Source: Duganella sp. CF402 (lineage in GTDB: Bacteria; Pseudomonadota; Gammaproteobacteria; Burkholderiales; Burkholderiaceae_D). From it: DNA of 64,000 nucleotides. Location: the NCBI RefSeq assembly GCF_900109645.1, contig NZ_FOBG01000001.1:1550001-1614000 (forward strand), read 5' to 3'. The stretch's first letter is position 1, and each line of letters begins with the position of its first letter. The translations under genes were made by a program, and so were the position numbers. Positions 19,923 to 28,150 of the stretch are shown piece after piece. The notes under the pieces were generated by a model. The model worked only from the letters and a program-made list of their open reading frames with translations. It was not told where the DNA came from and searched no databases.

Positions 19923-19971
19923 TGGGATAAAGGGGGTACAATGGGAAGGATTGATCCAAAAATGGCGTAAT
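19923..19971. repeat. Inverted duplicated promoter region, copy 1 (OYE side)
   Basis: Read on the minus strand this 49-base segment starts ATTACGCCATTTTTGGATCA and ends in CCCTTTATCCCA. The same sequence with a few changes and two one-base gaps occurs in opposite orientation at 20863-20910. This copy lies between the OYE start and the LysR start. It therefore probably holds the OYE promoter and LysR operator. Confidence 0.8.
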
Positions 19972-19973
19972 CG

Positions 19974-20846
19974 ATGGAACTGCTCAATGACATGGCCCTG
20001 TTTATCGAGGTGGCGAGCACCTTGAGCTTCCGGCGCGCGGCCGACGTTTCGGGAATACCGAACTCCACCTTGTCGAGGCGCATCGCTGCGCTGGAGAAGC
20101 ACATCGGCTTGCGGCTGCTGCACCGGACCACGCGCAGAGTTGAGCTCACTGAAGCCGGGCAGCTTTACTACGAGCGCTGCCGGCGCATCGTGGACGAAGC
20201 GCGTATCGCCCATGAGCAACTGGGAGAGATGCTCGCCCAACCGACTGGCGTATTGCGGGCCTCCTTGCCGGTGGACTTCGCCACGATCTACATGGCGCCG
20301 TTGATCGCCGAGTTTTCCCGGCGGTTTCCGGGCATTACCTTTGAATTTGATTTGACGCCCCGCAGGGTGGACCTGGTGACCGAGCCCTTTGACATCGCGA
20401 TCCGCATGGGCGAGCAATCCGACTCCAACCTGATTGCCCGGCTGTTGGCCCGCTTGTCGGTGCAGCTATACGCGTCGCCCCAGTATCTGGCGCAGCATGG
20501 CGTGCCGCAGCACCCGGCCGACCTGGTACGGCACGAGTGCCTGGGCTTTCCAAAATCGGGGCGCTGGACCCTGCACCGCGATGCCGAGACGATTGAGGTG
20601 GAGGTGGCGGGACGCTTCCTGGTCAATAGCGTGGGTATGTTCAGGCGCTTGGCCACGCTGGATCTGGGCATCATCATGCTGCCGGAAGAAGTTGCGGCAG
20701 AAGAATTGGCTGCCGGGCGCTTGCAACGCGTGCTGCCCGACTGGCGTGGCCAGTCCACGCCCGTGTATGCGATCACTGAAACCCGCTTGCTGCCGGCAAA
20801 AACCCAGCGCTTCATCGAATTCTTGCAGGAGCATCTGCGCCAGTAG
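19974..20846 (+). CDS. LysR-type transcriptional regulator
   Basis: 290-residue regulator. The N-terminal winged helix-turn-helix covers about residues 1-65 (FIEVASTLSFRRAADVSGIPNSTLSRRIAALEKHIG), followed by the co-inducer-binding domain; the sequence matches the CrgA/YhjC-like subgroup (RRVDLVTEPFDIAIRMG). It is divergent from the OYE-pirin-YcaC group, which it probably controls. The gene is bracketed by inverted copies of a 48-base element, the second of which is upstream of the DUF1857 gene, so the regulator may control both sides. Confidence 0.9.
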   Translation: MELLNDMALFIEVASTLSFRRAADVSGIPNSTLSRRIAALEKHIGLRLLHRTTRRVELTEAGQLYYERCRRIVDEARIAHEQLGEMLAQPTGVLRASLPVDFATIYMAPLIAEFSRRFPGITFEFDLTPRRVDLVTEPFDIAIRMGEQSDSNLIARLLARLSVQLYASPQYLAQHGVPQHPADLVRHECLGFPKSGRWTLHRDAETIEVEVAGRFLVNSVGMFRRLATLDLGIIMLPEEVAAEELAAGRLQRVLPDWRGQSTPVYAITETRLLPAKTQRFIEFLQEHLRQ

Positions 20847-20862
20847 CGGGCGATGTCGCAGG

Positions 20863-20910
20863 ATTACGCCAGTTTTGGATCAGTCATTCCCATTTACCCC
20901 CATTTATCCC
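20863..20910. repeat. Inverted duplicated promoter region, copy 2 (DUF1857 side)
   Basis: Starts ATTACGCCAGTTTTGGATCA and ends CATTTATCCC; matches the reverse complement of 19923-19971 at most positions. It begins 17 bases after the LysR stop and ends 50 bases before the DUF1857 start, in the orientation needed to drive that gene. Confidence 0.8.
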
Positions 20911-20960
20911 GTGCCGATTCTGACGGATGATGCAGCGGTTGGGCATCTACAAGGGGGAAT

Positions 20961-21431
20961 ATGATCTACGCCGTCAAAGAAGTCTCGGTCAACCGCTTTC
21001 GCGAGCAAGGCGATCCACTGTTAAGCCGAGCGCAGGTATGGGCGGGATTGCAGCGCAAAGCGCGCAACGGCGTTCCGTTTATTCCTTCGATGACGCGGTG
21101 CGAAATAATCGAAGATACTGAAACTGGGCTGATACGCGACGTTGCAATACGTGGGGAAATCGCACGTGAGCGCGTCACCTTTTATCCGCCCAAAAAAACC
21201 GTGTTTGCGCGTCTTTCGGGACCGATGGACGGCCTCATTGTGAATGAAATTCTCGAGACGCCCGACGGCGATCTCAAGCTCCGGTTTAGCTTTGCGCTGC
21301 AACTGGTCGATGTTGATTCCGGCTCGCCCGAGGAACGCGAGTTCAGCAGCTATATGTGCGACGACTATTCCTCGGCTGTCGATGCCGTACTGGCGGAAAT
21401 TCGGCGCACGGTGAAGGCGGGCCTGCTTTAG
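20961..21431 (+). CDS. DUF1857 / AtaL-like START-fold protein
   Basis: 156-residue protein that resembles the DUF1857 (AtaL-like, SRPBCC) family: INEPGDPLLSR-type start (VNRFREQGDPLLSRAQVWAGLQRKA) and a central TFYPPKKTVFAR with DGLIVNEILE. The ATG has AAGGGGG about 5 bases upstream. Members bind small hydrophobic ligands; function is unknown. The promoter-like element shared with the OYE operon suggests co-control by the LysR regulator. Confidence 0.7.
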   Translation: MIYAVKEVSVNRFREQGDPLLSRAQVWAGLQRKARNGVPFIPSMTRCEIIEDTETGLIRDVAIRGEIARERVTFYPPKKTVFARLSGPMDGLIVNEILETPDGDLKLRFSFALQLVDVDSGSPEEREFSSYMCDDYSSAVDAVLAEIRRTVKAGLL

Positions 21432-21445
21432 GTACGCGCTCAGGT

Positions 21446-22645
21446 TCAGAAGAAGTGCTGCCAGTCGGCCAGCCAGGTCGGGAATTCTTCGACTGGCATC
21501 GGTTTGGCGATGTAGTAGCCTTGGGCGTAGGTGCAGCCCAAGCCTTGCAGGAAGTCCCAATCCTGTTTGGTCTCGACGCCGACCGCCACCGATTTGCGGT
21601 CAAGGCTGCGCGCCAGGCCGAGGCAGGAGCGCAGCACGGTGCCGATGGCGGCGCGCTTGGAGGCGCCGTCGACGAAGCTGCGGTCGATCTTCAGTTCAGA
21701 GAATGGAATGCGCGCCAGCAGTTGCAGGTTGCTGCGCCCGGTGCCATAGTCGTCGATCGCCAGCCCGAAGCCTTTCATGCGCAGGCGCAGCAGGCGTTCG
21801 AGGAAGTGCGGGTCGGTGCTCAACACCGACGATTCGGTCATTTCAAACGTGATGTAGTCAGCCATGATGCGGTGCCGCTCAAGGCAGGCCGCGATCTGCT
21901 CCATGAATTGCGGATGCGCCAGCGTACTCTGGTCCACATTGATCGACACCGAGATCGGCACACCCTGGTCATGCAGCTGGCGGCAGGCGGCGACCGATTT
22001 TTCGATCATGGTCCAGTCGAGGAAATCGACGCGACGATTATCTTCCAGCGCCTGCATGAAGGAGGCAGGCCCCAGCACGCCGTGCAGCGGATGGCGCCAG
22101 CGTGCGAACATTTCCAGGCCTTTTACCTGCCCGGTTTCCAGTTCGATTTTAGGTTGGAAGAAGGGATCGAACTCCTTCGCCTGCAAGCCTTGCCCCACTT
22201 CGGCAAACGACAGTTTCTGCACCGGCGCACGTGCGCCGTGCCCCTCGCCCGGCTGCACGTAATTCTGCACCAGCGCCATCAAACGGCTGCCGATCACCGG
22301 CTTGCCAATCGCGCCCAGCACGTTGACGCCGTAGGCCAGCGCCATCGTCTCGACAGAGAACAGCACCGCGTTGGTCTGTGCGCCAACCACGATAATGCCG
22401 GCCTTGCATTTCGCCTCGCCGAGGCGGCGGATCAGTTCCAGCGCATCCATGCCCGGCAGCGCCAGGTCGATGATGGCGATGTCCACCGCCGGCGTGATGC
22501 CGGCGTTGAAGTGGCGCAGCGCCGTGTGCCCATCCGGCGCCTGCGTAATCCGTCCGACGCCGACATGCACAAGGATATCGGCCAGCGCATGGCGTTGAAC
22601 CTGATCCCCTTCGGCTACCAGAAAATGCAACTGCGCGATATCCAT
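21446..22645 (-). CDS. Response regulator with EAL domain
   Basis: 399 residues: N-terminal receiver (about 5-125, phospho-acceptor Asp60 in IIDLALPGMD, Lys115 in IGKP) and C-terminal EAL c-di-GMP phosphodiesterase domain (about 145-395). The signature EAL tripeptide is EMF (residues 178-180), keeping the catalytic Glu. Other active-site segments look intact: INVDQS, FEMTESS, AIDDYGTGRSNL, LKIDRSFV and GVETKQ. It is therefore probably an active enzyme, but unproven. It follows the SpoU methyltransferase by 19 bases on the same strand and has no nearby partner kinase. Confidence 0.87.
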   Translation of the reverse strand: MDIAQLHFLVAEGDQVQRHALADILVHVGVGRITQAPDGHTALRHFNAGITPAVDIAIIDLALPGMDALELIRRLGEAKCKAGIIVVGAQTNAVLFSVETMALAYGVNVLGAIGKPVIGSRLMALVQNYVQPGEGHGARAPVQKLSFAEVGQGLQAKEFDPFFQPKIELETGQVKGLEMFARWRHPLHGVLGPASFMQALEDNRRVDFLDWTMIEKSVAACRQLHDQGVPISVSINVDQSTLAHPQFMEQIAACLERHRIMADYITFEMTESSVLSTDPHFLERLLRLRMKGFGLAIDDYGTGRSNLQLLARIPFSELKIDRSFVDGASKRAAIGTVLRSCLGLARSLDRKSVAVGVETKQDWDFLQGLGCTYAQGYYIAKPMPVEEFPTWLADWQHFF

Positions 22646-22664
22646 GTACGGCTCCGGTGTGTTC

Positions 22665-23450
22665 TTAAGCCTGATTCTGCCTTACTTGCTCGAAAAAGCA
22701 AACTGCCGCGCAAGCCGCGACGTTGAGCGATTCCACCTGCCCGAGGTGTGGGATCACCACTTTGTGCGAGGCCAGCGACAGCAGGTCGTCCGCCACGCCC
22801 TGCCCTTCGTGGCCGAACAGCCACGCGGTCGGCACGCGCAAGTCGACGTCGTACAGGCGCTGGGTGGCGTAGCCGCTAGTGGCCAGCGTCTGCACTTTGG
22901 CGTTGCGCACCAGCTCCGCGAGGTCAACGTTTTCAAAGATATCGAGCACGAAGTGCGCGCCCATCGCGGCCCGCAGCACTTTCGGCGACCAGCAGAATGC
23001 CGTGCCGGCGCTGCAGTACACTTGCTTGATACCCGCCGCCGCCGCGCTGCGCAAGATGGAGCCCACGTTGCCCGGATCCTGCACGCCGTCCAGCAGCACT
23101 GCCGACACGCTCACCGGCACCGTCACCGCGCGCTCCGGCGTGGCGATCAGGAACATCACGCCGACGCCGTGTTCGACCTGGCTGACCGCGTTGTACAGCG
23201 CATCAGGCAAGGCCAGCACGTGGGCGCGCTGCGCTTCCAGCTTGCCGATAATGTCCATCACTTCCGGATTTTGCAGCGAGCCTTCGCTCACCACGCACTG
23301 CTCCGGCAGGCCACGCAACTGCAAATAGGACTCGCACAGGTGCACACCGTCGAGCAGCGTGCGGCCGGCCTTGCGGCGCGCCTGCTGGCTGCCGGCCAGC
23401 TTGACCAGTTCCTTGTATTGCGCGTTGTCGCGCGAGGTAATCGTCTTCAT
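22665..23450 (-). CDS. SpoU/TrmH-family RNA 2'-O-methyltransferase
   Basis: 261-residue SPOUT methyltransferase. The N-terminal RNA-binding part starts [26 protein letters not shown], and the knotted domain carries motif 1 ([18 protein letters not shown]), motif 2 ([13 protein letters not shown]) and motif 3 ([17 protein letters not shown]). The likely target is a ribose in 23S rRNA or tRNA; the exact base cannot be told. ATG 23450 overlaps the rnhB stop (ATGA), so translation is coupled at the end of the lipid A block. Confidence 0.88.
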   Translation of the reverse strand: MKTITSRDNAQYKELVKLAGSQQARRKAGRTLLDGVHLCESYLQLRGLPEQCVVSEGSLQNPEVMDIIGKLEAQRAHVLALPDALYNAVSQVEHGVGVMFLIATPERAVTVPVSVSAVLLDGVQDPGNVGSILRSAAAAGIKQVYCSAGTAFCWSPKVLRAAMGAHFVLDIFENVDLAELVRNAKVQTLATSGYATQRLYDVDLRVPTAWLFGHEGQGVADDLLSLASHKVVIPHLGQVESLNVAACAAVCFFEQVRQNQA

Positions 23451-24067
23451 TTGCCCACTCCCAGCAAGGCGCGCACCGGCGCGAACGAACGGCGATGCAC
23501 CGGCGACGGGCCATGCTCGCGCAGGCGCTCCAGGTGCAACGCGGTGCCGTAGCCTTTGTGCTGGTCGAAGCAGTACTGCGGGTACTGCGCATGCAGCGTC
23601 ACCAACGCGGCGTCGCGCGCGGTCTTGGCGAGGATGGAGGCGGCCGAAATGGCTTCCACCTTGTCGTCGCCGCCGACGATCGCGATGCTTTGCACCTTCA
23701 TCACCGGGCAGCGGTTGCCGTCGATCAGGGCCAGCGTCGGCAAGGTGCTCAGGGCTTCCACGGCACGGCGCATGGCCAGCATGGAGGCCTGCAAAATATT
23801 CAGCTTGTCGATTTCCTCTTCCGACGCTTCGGCGATGGCCCACGCCACGGCGTGCTGCTTGATCAGCGGCGCCAGCATATCGCGCTTGGCTTCGTTCAGT
23901 TTCTTCGAGTCGCGCAGGCCCTCAATCGGCCGCGTTGGACAGAGGATGACGGCGGCCGCAAACACCGGGCCGGCCAGCGGCCCGCGTCCCGCCTCGTCCA
24001 CGCCGCAGATGATTTCATCGGGCGATTCCGGCAAGTCGTCGAAGAGGCCTAAATTTTGGTTCTTCAC
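23447..24067 (-). CDS. rnhB: Ribonuclease HII
   Basis: 206-residue RNase HII that cuts RNA in RNA-DNA hybrids and removes misinserted ribonucleotides. The first catalytic motif [14 protein letters not shown] is near residue 22, DSKKL follows, and the later Asp lies in LALIDGNR. The ATGA overlaps with lpxB upstream and the methyltransferase downstream show it belongs to the long envelope operon, as in many proteobacteria (lpxB-rnhB). Confidence 0.95.
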   Translation of the reverse strand: MKNQNLGLFDDLPESPDEIICGVDEAGRGPLAGPVFAAAVILCPTRPIEGLRDSKKLNEAKRDMLAPLIKQHAVAWAIAEASEEEIDKLNILQASMLAMRRAVEALSTLPTLALIDGNRCPVMKVQSIAIVGGDDKVEAISAASILAKTARDAALVTLHAQYPQYCFDQHKGYGTALHLERLREHGPSPVHRRSFAPVRALLGVGK

Positions 24068-25239
24068 TTTTGTCCTTCAATGACGCGCAGCACGGCGGCT
24101 GCGCTCTCCGCCGCGCTGTTGCGCAGCAGGCTGTGATGCATATCGGTGAAACGCTGCGCCAGCCGCAGGCGATGCGGCGCATCGCTGAGCTGCTTCCACA
24201 TCGCTTCGGCCAGCGCTTCAGGGCTAGCGGCGTGCTGCAGCAGCTCCGGCACCAGCCATTCGCGCGCCAGGATATTCGGCAAGCCTATCCACGGCTGGTA
24301 GCCGAAGTGGCGCAGGATTTGCCATTCCAGTTCCATCATCTTGTAGGCGATGACCATCGGCTTCTTGAACAGCGCCACTTCCAGCGAGGCCGTGCCCGAA
24401 GCCACCATGACCGCATCGGCGGCGGCGATCGCGGTGTGCGACAGGCCGTCCAGCAGCTGGATCTCGACATCCTGCAAGCCGGCTTGCGCCACCAGCTGCT
24501 GGAAGTACGCCTTCTGCCGCTCGCCCGCCATCGGCGCGACGAAACGCAGCGTGCGGTCGCGCAGCTTGAGCAGCTTGGCCGCCTGCATGAAGGCCACGCT
24601 GTTGTACTTGATCTCCGACATGCGGCTGCCCGGCATGATGGTGACCACGTTGGCGTCTTCCGGCAGGCCCAATGCGCGCTTGGCGGCGTTTTCGTCCGGC
24701 GTCATCGGGATCAGTTCGGCCAGCGGATGGCCGACATAGCTAACCGGCACGCCGGCCTGCTTGTAGATCTCTTCCTCGAACGGGAACACCACCAGCATGT
24801 GCGATACCGCGCGGATGATTTTCTTGATGCGTCCACCGCGCCAGGCCCAGATCTGCGGGCCGATGTAGTGCATGGTCGGGATGCCGGCCGCCTTCAGCTG
24901 TTCTTCCAGCCCGAGGTTAAAACCCGGATAGTCGGCGCCGATAAACACCGACGGCCGCTCGGCCAGCAGCTGGTCGCGCAACTGGCTCTGGATGCCTTTC
25001 AACTCGCGGTAGCGCATCAGCACCGGCAGCAGGCCGCGCACGGTCAGCTGGTCCATCGGCCAGTGCGATTCGAAGCCGTGCTCCATCATCGCCGGGCCGC
25101 CAATGCCGTGGAAGCGTGCATTCGGCAAGTGCGGACGCAGGCCGGAAAGCAAACGAGCCGCCAGCATGTCGCCGGACGGCTCGCCTGCCACGAGGGCGAT
25201 GGCGGGTTGCCCCGCCAGCGATTTATCGAACGATGCCAC
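24064..25239 (-). CDS. lpxB: Lipid-A-disaccharide synthase
   Basis: 391-residue GT-B fold glycosyltransferase (GT19) that joins lipid X and UDP-2,3-diacylglucosamine to make the lipid A disaccharide at the inner membrane. [20 protein letters not shown] near the N-terminus and [17 protein letters not shown] and MPGSRMSEI in the middle are typical. The start is a GTG at 25239 that overlaps the lpxA end by 17 bases. Confidence 0.96.
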   Translation of the reverse strand: MASFDKSLAGQPAIALVAGEPSGDMLAARLLSGLRPHLPNARFHGIGGPAMMEHGFESHWPMDQLTVRGLLPVLMRYRELKGIQSQLRDQLLAERPSVFIGADYPGFNLGLEEQLKAAGIPTMHYIGPQIWAWRGGRIKKIIRAVSHMLVVFPFEEEIYKQAGVPVSYVGHPLAELIPMTPDENAAKRALGLPEDANVVTIMPGSRMSEIKYNSVAFMQAAKLLKLRDRTLRFVAPMAGERQKAYFQQLVAQAGLQDVEIQLLDGLSHTAIAAADAVMVASGTASLEVALFKKPMVIAYKMMELEWQILRHFGYQPWIGLPNILAREWLVPELLQHAASPEALAEAMWKQLSDAPHRLRLAQRFTDMHHSLLRNSAAESAAAVLRVIEGQK

Positions 25240-26014
25240 GGGACGCGGTATCGAGGAACTCGCGCATGGCGCGCATGTGCAGCGCCACGTCGGCCGGAAC
25301 CGCCGCTTCTTCCGCGATCAGCGCCGCCTTGGCTTCTTCCAGCGTGTTGCCGGAACGGTAGATGATCTTGTACGCAGCACGGATGCCGTTGATCTGTTCG
25401 CGCGTGAAGCCACGGCGTTTCAGGCCTTCGATATTGACGCCGTGCGCCGCTGCCGGATTACCGTTCAACAGCACGAACGGCGGCACGTCCTGGGTCAGCG
25501 AGGTGCTCATGCCGACAAACGCGTGCGCGCCGATCTTGCAGAACTGGTGCACGTTGGCGAAGCCGCTCATGATGACGTAGTCGCCGATCTCCACGTGCCC
25601 CGCGATCTGCGCGTTGTTCGAGAAGATGGTGTTGCTGCCCACAACGCAGTCGTGCGCCAGGTGCACGTAGGCCGAGATCCAGTTGTCGTTGCCGAGCGAG
25701 GTCACGCCCTTGTCCTGCACCGTGCCGGTGTTGAAGGTGCAGAATTCGCGGATGGTGTTGCGGTCGCCGATGGTCAGGCGGGTAGGCTCGCCGTTCCACT
25801 TCTTGTCCTGCGGCGCGGCGCCGATCGACGAGAACTGGAAGAACTTGTTGTCGCTGCCGATGGTGGTGTGGCCTTCGATCACCACGTGCGGGCCGACCAC
25901 GGTGCCGGAGCCGATGGTCACGTTCGGGCCGATCACCGAGTACGGGCCGATTTCTACGCTGTCGTGCAGCTCGGCCTTGCTGTCGACGACGGCGGTGGCA
26001 TGAATTTTTGCCAT
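25223..26014 (-). CDS. lpxA: UDP-N-acetylglucosamine acyltransferase
   Basis: 263-residue left-handed beta-helix acyltransferase performing the first step of lipid A synthesis (3-O-acylation of UDP-GlcNAc). Hexapeptide repeats run from about residue 5 to 180; the catalytic His lies in YVHLAHDCVVG. ATG 26014 is chosen as it begins the conserved MAKIHATAVVDSKAEL; it is 5 bases from the fabZ stop. Confidence 0.96.
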   Translation of the reverse strand: MAKIHATAVVDSKAELHDSVEIGPYSVIGPNVTIGSGTVVGPHVVIEGHTTIGSDNKFFQFSSIGAAPQDKKWNGEPTRLTIGDRNTIREFCTFNTGTVQDKGVTSLGNDNWISAYVHLAHDCVVGSNTIFSNNAQIAGHVEIGDYVIMSGFANVHQFCKIGAHAFVGMSTSLTQDVPPFVLLNGNPAAAHGVNIEGLKRRGFTREQINGIRAAYKIIYRSGNTLEEAKAALIAEEAAVPADVALHMRAMREFLDTASRGIVR

Positions 26015-26019
26015 GATGC

Positions 26020-26508
26020 TTAACCTGCAGGCTGCGAAGCGTCGGTCGCGCTGCGGATGGTGCACATCAGTTCCGCTTCCACCGCCACCTGGCCGTCGAC
26101 CGAGCCGACCGCCTTGTATTTCCAGATGCCGCGCGCATTGCGCAGGATTTCAACGTCCATGCGCAGCTGGTCGCCAGGACCGACCGGGCGCTTGAAGCGC
26201 GCGCCGTCGATGCCGACGAAGTACACCACCGAGTTCTCGTCCGGTTTCAGGTTCATGGTCTTGAACGACAGCAGCGCTGCGGTCTGCGCCATCGCCTCGA
26301 TCATCAGCACGCCCGGCATGACCGGCTTGTGCGGGAAGTGGCCGTTGAAGAACTCTTCGTTCACGGTCACGTTCTTGATGGCGGTGATGGTCTTGCCCTC
26401 TTCGTACGAAATCACGCGGTCGACCAGCAGCAGCGGATAGCGGTGCGGCAGGTAGGACTTGATTTCGCAGATGTCCATCGTCTTGGAGGAGGTTTCGGTA
26501 GTGGTCAT
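26020..26508 (-). CDS. fabZ: 3-hydroxyacyl-ACP dehydratase FabZ
   Basis: 162-residue hot-dog fold dehydratase of fatty acid elongation; it competes with LpxA/LpxD for 3-hydroxyacyl-ACP, which explains its location. Catalytic His in [15 protein letters not shown] and Glu in [13 protein letters not shown] are present. Its ATG overlaps the lpxD stop (ATGA). Confidence 0.96.
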   Translation of the reverse strand: MTTTETSSKTMDICEIKSYLPHRYPLLLVDRVISYEEGKTITAIKNVTVNEEFFNGHFPHKPVMPGVLMIEAMAQTAALLSFKTMNLKPDENSVVYFVGIDGARFKRPVGPGDQLRMDVEILRNARGIWKYKAVGSVDGQVAVEAELMCTIRSATDASQPAG

Positions 26509-27560
26509 GATTCGTCTTCTTCTGTTTTCGTCTTAATGGTTTTTTCCAGCGCGCGGATTTTATCGCGCATGCTCGGCAGGTTGCGTACGATGACGGCCGA
26601 TTTTTCCCAGTCGGCGTTCTTCGCCAACGGGTAGAAGCCGGTGTACTGGCCCGGTTCCAGGATCGAGCGCGATACCATGCTGCCCGAGCCCACGTGCACC
26701 TTGTCGACAATGGTCAAATGGCCCAGCACCATCGCGGCGCCGCCGAAGGTGCAGTACTTGCCGATCCTGGCGCTGCCTGCCACGCCGACGCAGCCGGCCA
26801 TCGCCGTGTGCGCGCCGATATGGCAGTTGTGGCCGATCTGGATCTGGTTGTCCAGCTTCACGCCGTCTTCAATAATCGTATCGGCCAGCGCGCCACGGTC
26901 GATGGTGGTGTTGGCGCCGATATCCACGTCGTCGCCGATGATGACACGGCCGGTCTGCGGAATCTTGATGTACACGCCGCCTTCGTTGGCAAAGCCAAAA
27001 CCGTCGGTGCCGATCACCGCGCCGGAATGGATGATGCCGCGCTTGCCGATCTGGCAGTACGCATGGAAGGTCACGTTGGCAAACAGCTTGGTGCCCTCGC
27101 CGATCACCGCCTCGCGGCCGATGAAGCAGCCGGCGCTGATGACCGCGCCGTCTTCGATCACGGCGCCGTCTTCGATGACCACGCGCGGGCCGATGTGGGC
27201 CGATGGCGCCACCTGCGCACTGTCCGCCACCACGGCGGTGGCGTGCACGCCAGCCACTGGCACGATGGCCGTCAGCGATTCGAAATACTGCGCCGCGCGG
27301 GCGAAATACACATACGGATTCGGGACGACGATGCGCGCGCCGCTGTAGCCGGCCGCGATGAAGGCGTCATCGGCGGCCGACACGATCAGTGCCGCCGCCT
27401 TGCTCTGCGCCGCTTGCGCGCGCAGCTTGCTGTTGCTGAGAAAGCTGATGTGCGAAACGCCGGCATCAGTCAATGGGGCGATCCCGGTCACTTCCAGGTT
27501 CGCATCGCCCATCAACTGTCCGCCCAAGCGTTCGACCAATGCTCCTAGTCGAGTGCCCAT
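26505..27560 (-). CDS. lpxD: UDP-3-O-acylglucosamine N-acyltransferase
   Basis: 351-residue beta-helix acyltransferase, third step of lipid A synthesis. The N-terminal uridine-binding domain covers about residues 1-100 and hexapeptide repeats 105-320, with the expected catalytic His in [13 protein letters not shown] 27560 ([14 protein letters not shown]) is preferred over an upstream TTG because a GGA site lies at suitable distance. Upstream gene skp is 28 bases away. Confidence 0.95.
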   Translation of the reverse strand: MGTRLGALVERLGGQLMGDANLEVTGIAPLTDAGVSHISFLSNSKLRAQAAQSKAAALIVSAADDAFIAAGYSGARIVVPNPYVYFARAAQYFESLTAIVPVAGVHATAVVADSAQVAPSAHIGPRVVIEDGAVIEDGAVISAGCFIGREAVIGEGTKLFANVTFHAYCQIGKRGIIHSGAVIGTDGFGFANEGGVYIKIPQTGRVIIGDDVDIGANTTIDRGALADTIIEDGVKLDNQIQIGHNCHIGAHTAMAGCVGVAGSARIGKYCTFGGAAMVLGHLTIVDKVHVGSGSMVSRSILEPGQYTGFYPLAKNADWEKSAVIVRNLPSMRDKIRALEKTIKTKTEEDES

Positions 27561-27588
27561 CGGGTAGTCCAATCAGTTTTATTTGTCT

Positions 27589-28113
27589 TTATTTGTCTTT
27601 GTCCAAAGCCGCCAGCACCTTGTCGGTGATGTCGATGCGGTTGCTGGCCCAGACGGCGTCCTGCAGCACGATGTCAAAGCCTTCCACCGCCGCCAGCTGC
27701 TTGATGATCTTGGTGGCGCGTTCCGAAATCGCCTGGCGCTCTTCGTTGGTGCGCTGGCTGACGTCTTCGCGGAACTCGCGCTGGCGGCGCTGGTATTCCT
27801 TATCCAGCTCAAACACGTCGCGCTGGCGCTTGACGCGATCGGCCTCGGTCAGGGTCGGCGCATCCTTTTCCAGCTTTTCCGACGCGGTCTTGAGGCGGCC
27901 GGCCATGTCGGCCATCGCGCGCTCGCGCGACTTGAATTCTTCCTTCAGTTTTTCCTCGGCCAGCTTGGCCAGCTTGGACTCATTGTAGATGCGTTCAGGG
28001 CTGATCCACGCGATGCGCGAGGCCGAGGTCTGGGCCTGCACCGGCGCCAAGGAACACCAGCCCAGTGCAAGCACGGCGAGATATTTGCTCAGGGTTGCGG
28101 ATGCAGTCTTCAA
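27589..28113 (-). CDS. skp: Periplasmic chaperone Skp / OmpH
   Basis: 174-residue exported chaperone for outer-membrane proteins. A signal peptide (about residues 1-28, ending VQAQ) precedes RIAWISPERIYNESKLAK, and a long charged coiled coil (about 55-135) forms the tentacles. It lies directly after bamA, with which it functions in outer-membrane protein assembly. Confidence 0.93.
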   Translation of the reverse strand: MKTASATLSKYLAVLALGWCSLAPVQAQTSASRIAWISPERIYNESKLAKLAEEKLKEEFKSRERAMADMAGRLKTASEKLEKDAPTLTEADRVKRQRDVFELDKEYQRRQREFREDVSQRTNEERQAISERATKIIKQLAAVEGFDIVLQDAVWASNRIDITDKVLAALDKDK

Positions 28114-28150
28114 CTTATTTCTCCGAGATAAAAATTAGTGCCCAAGATCA

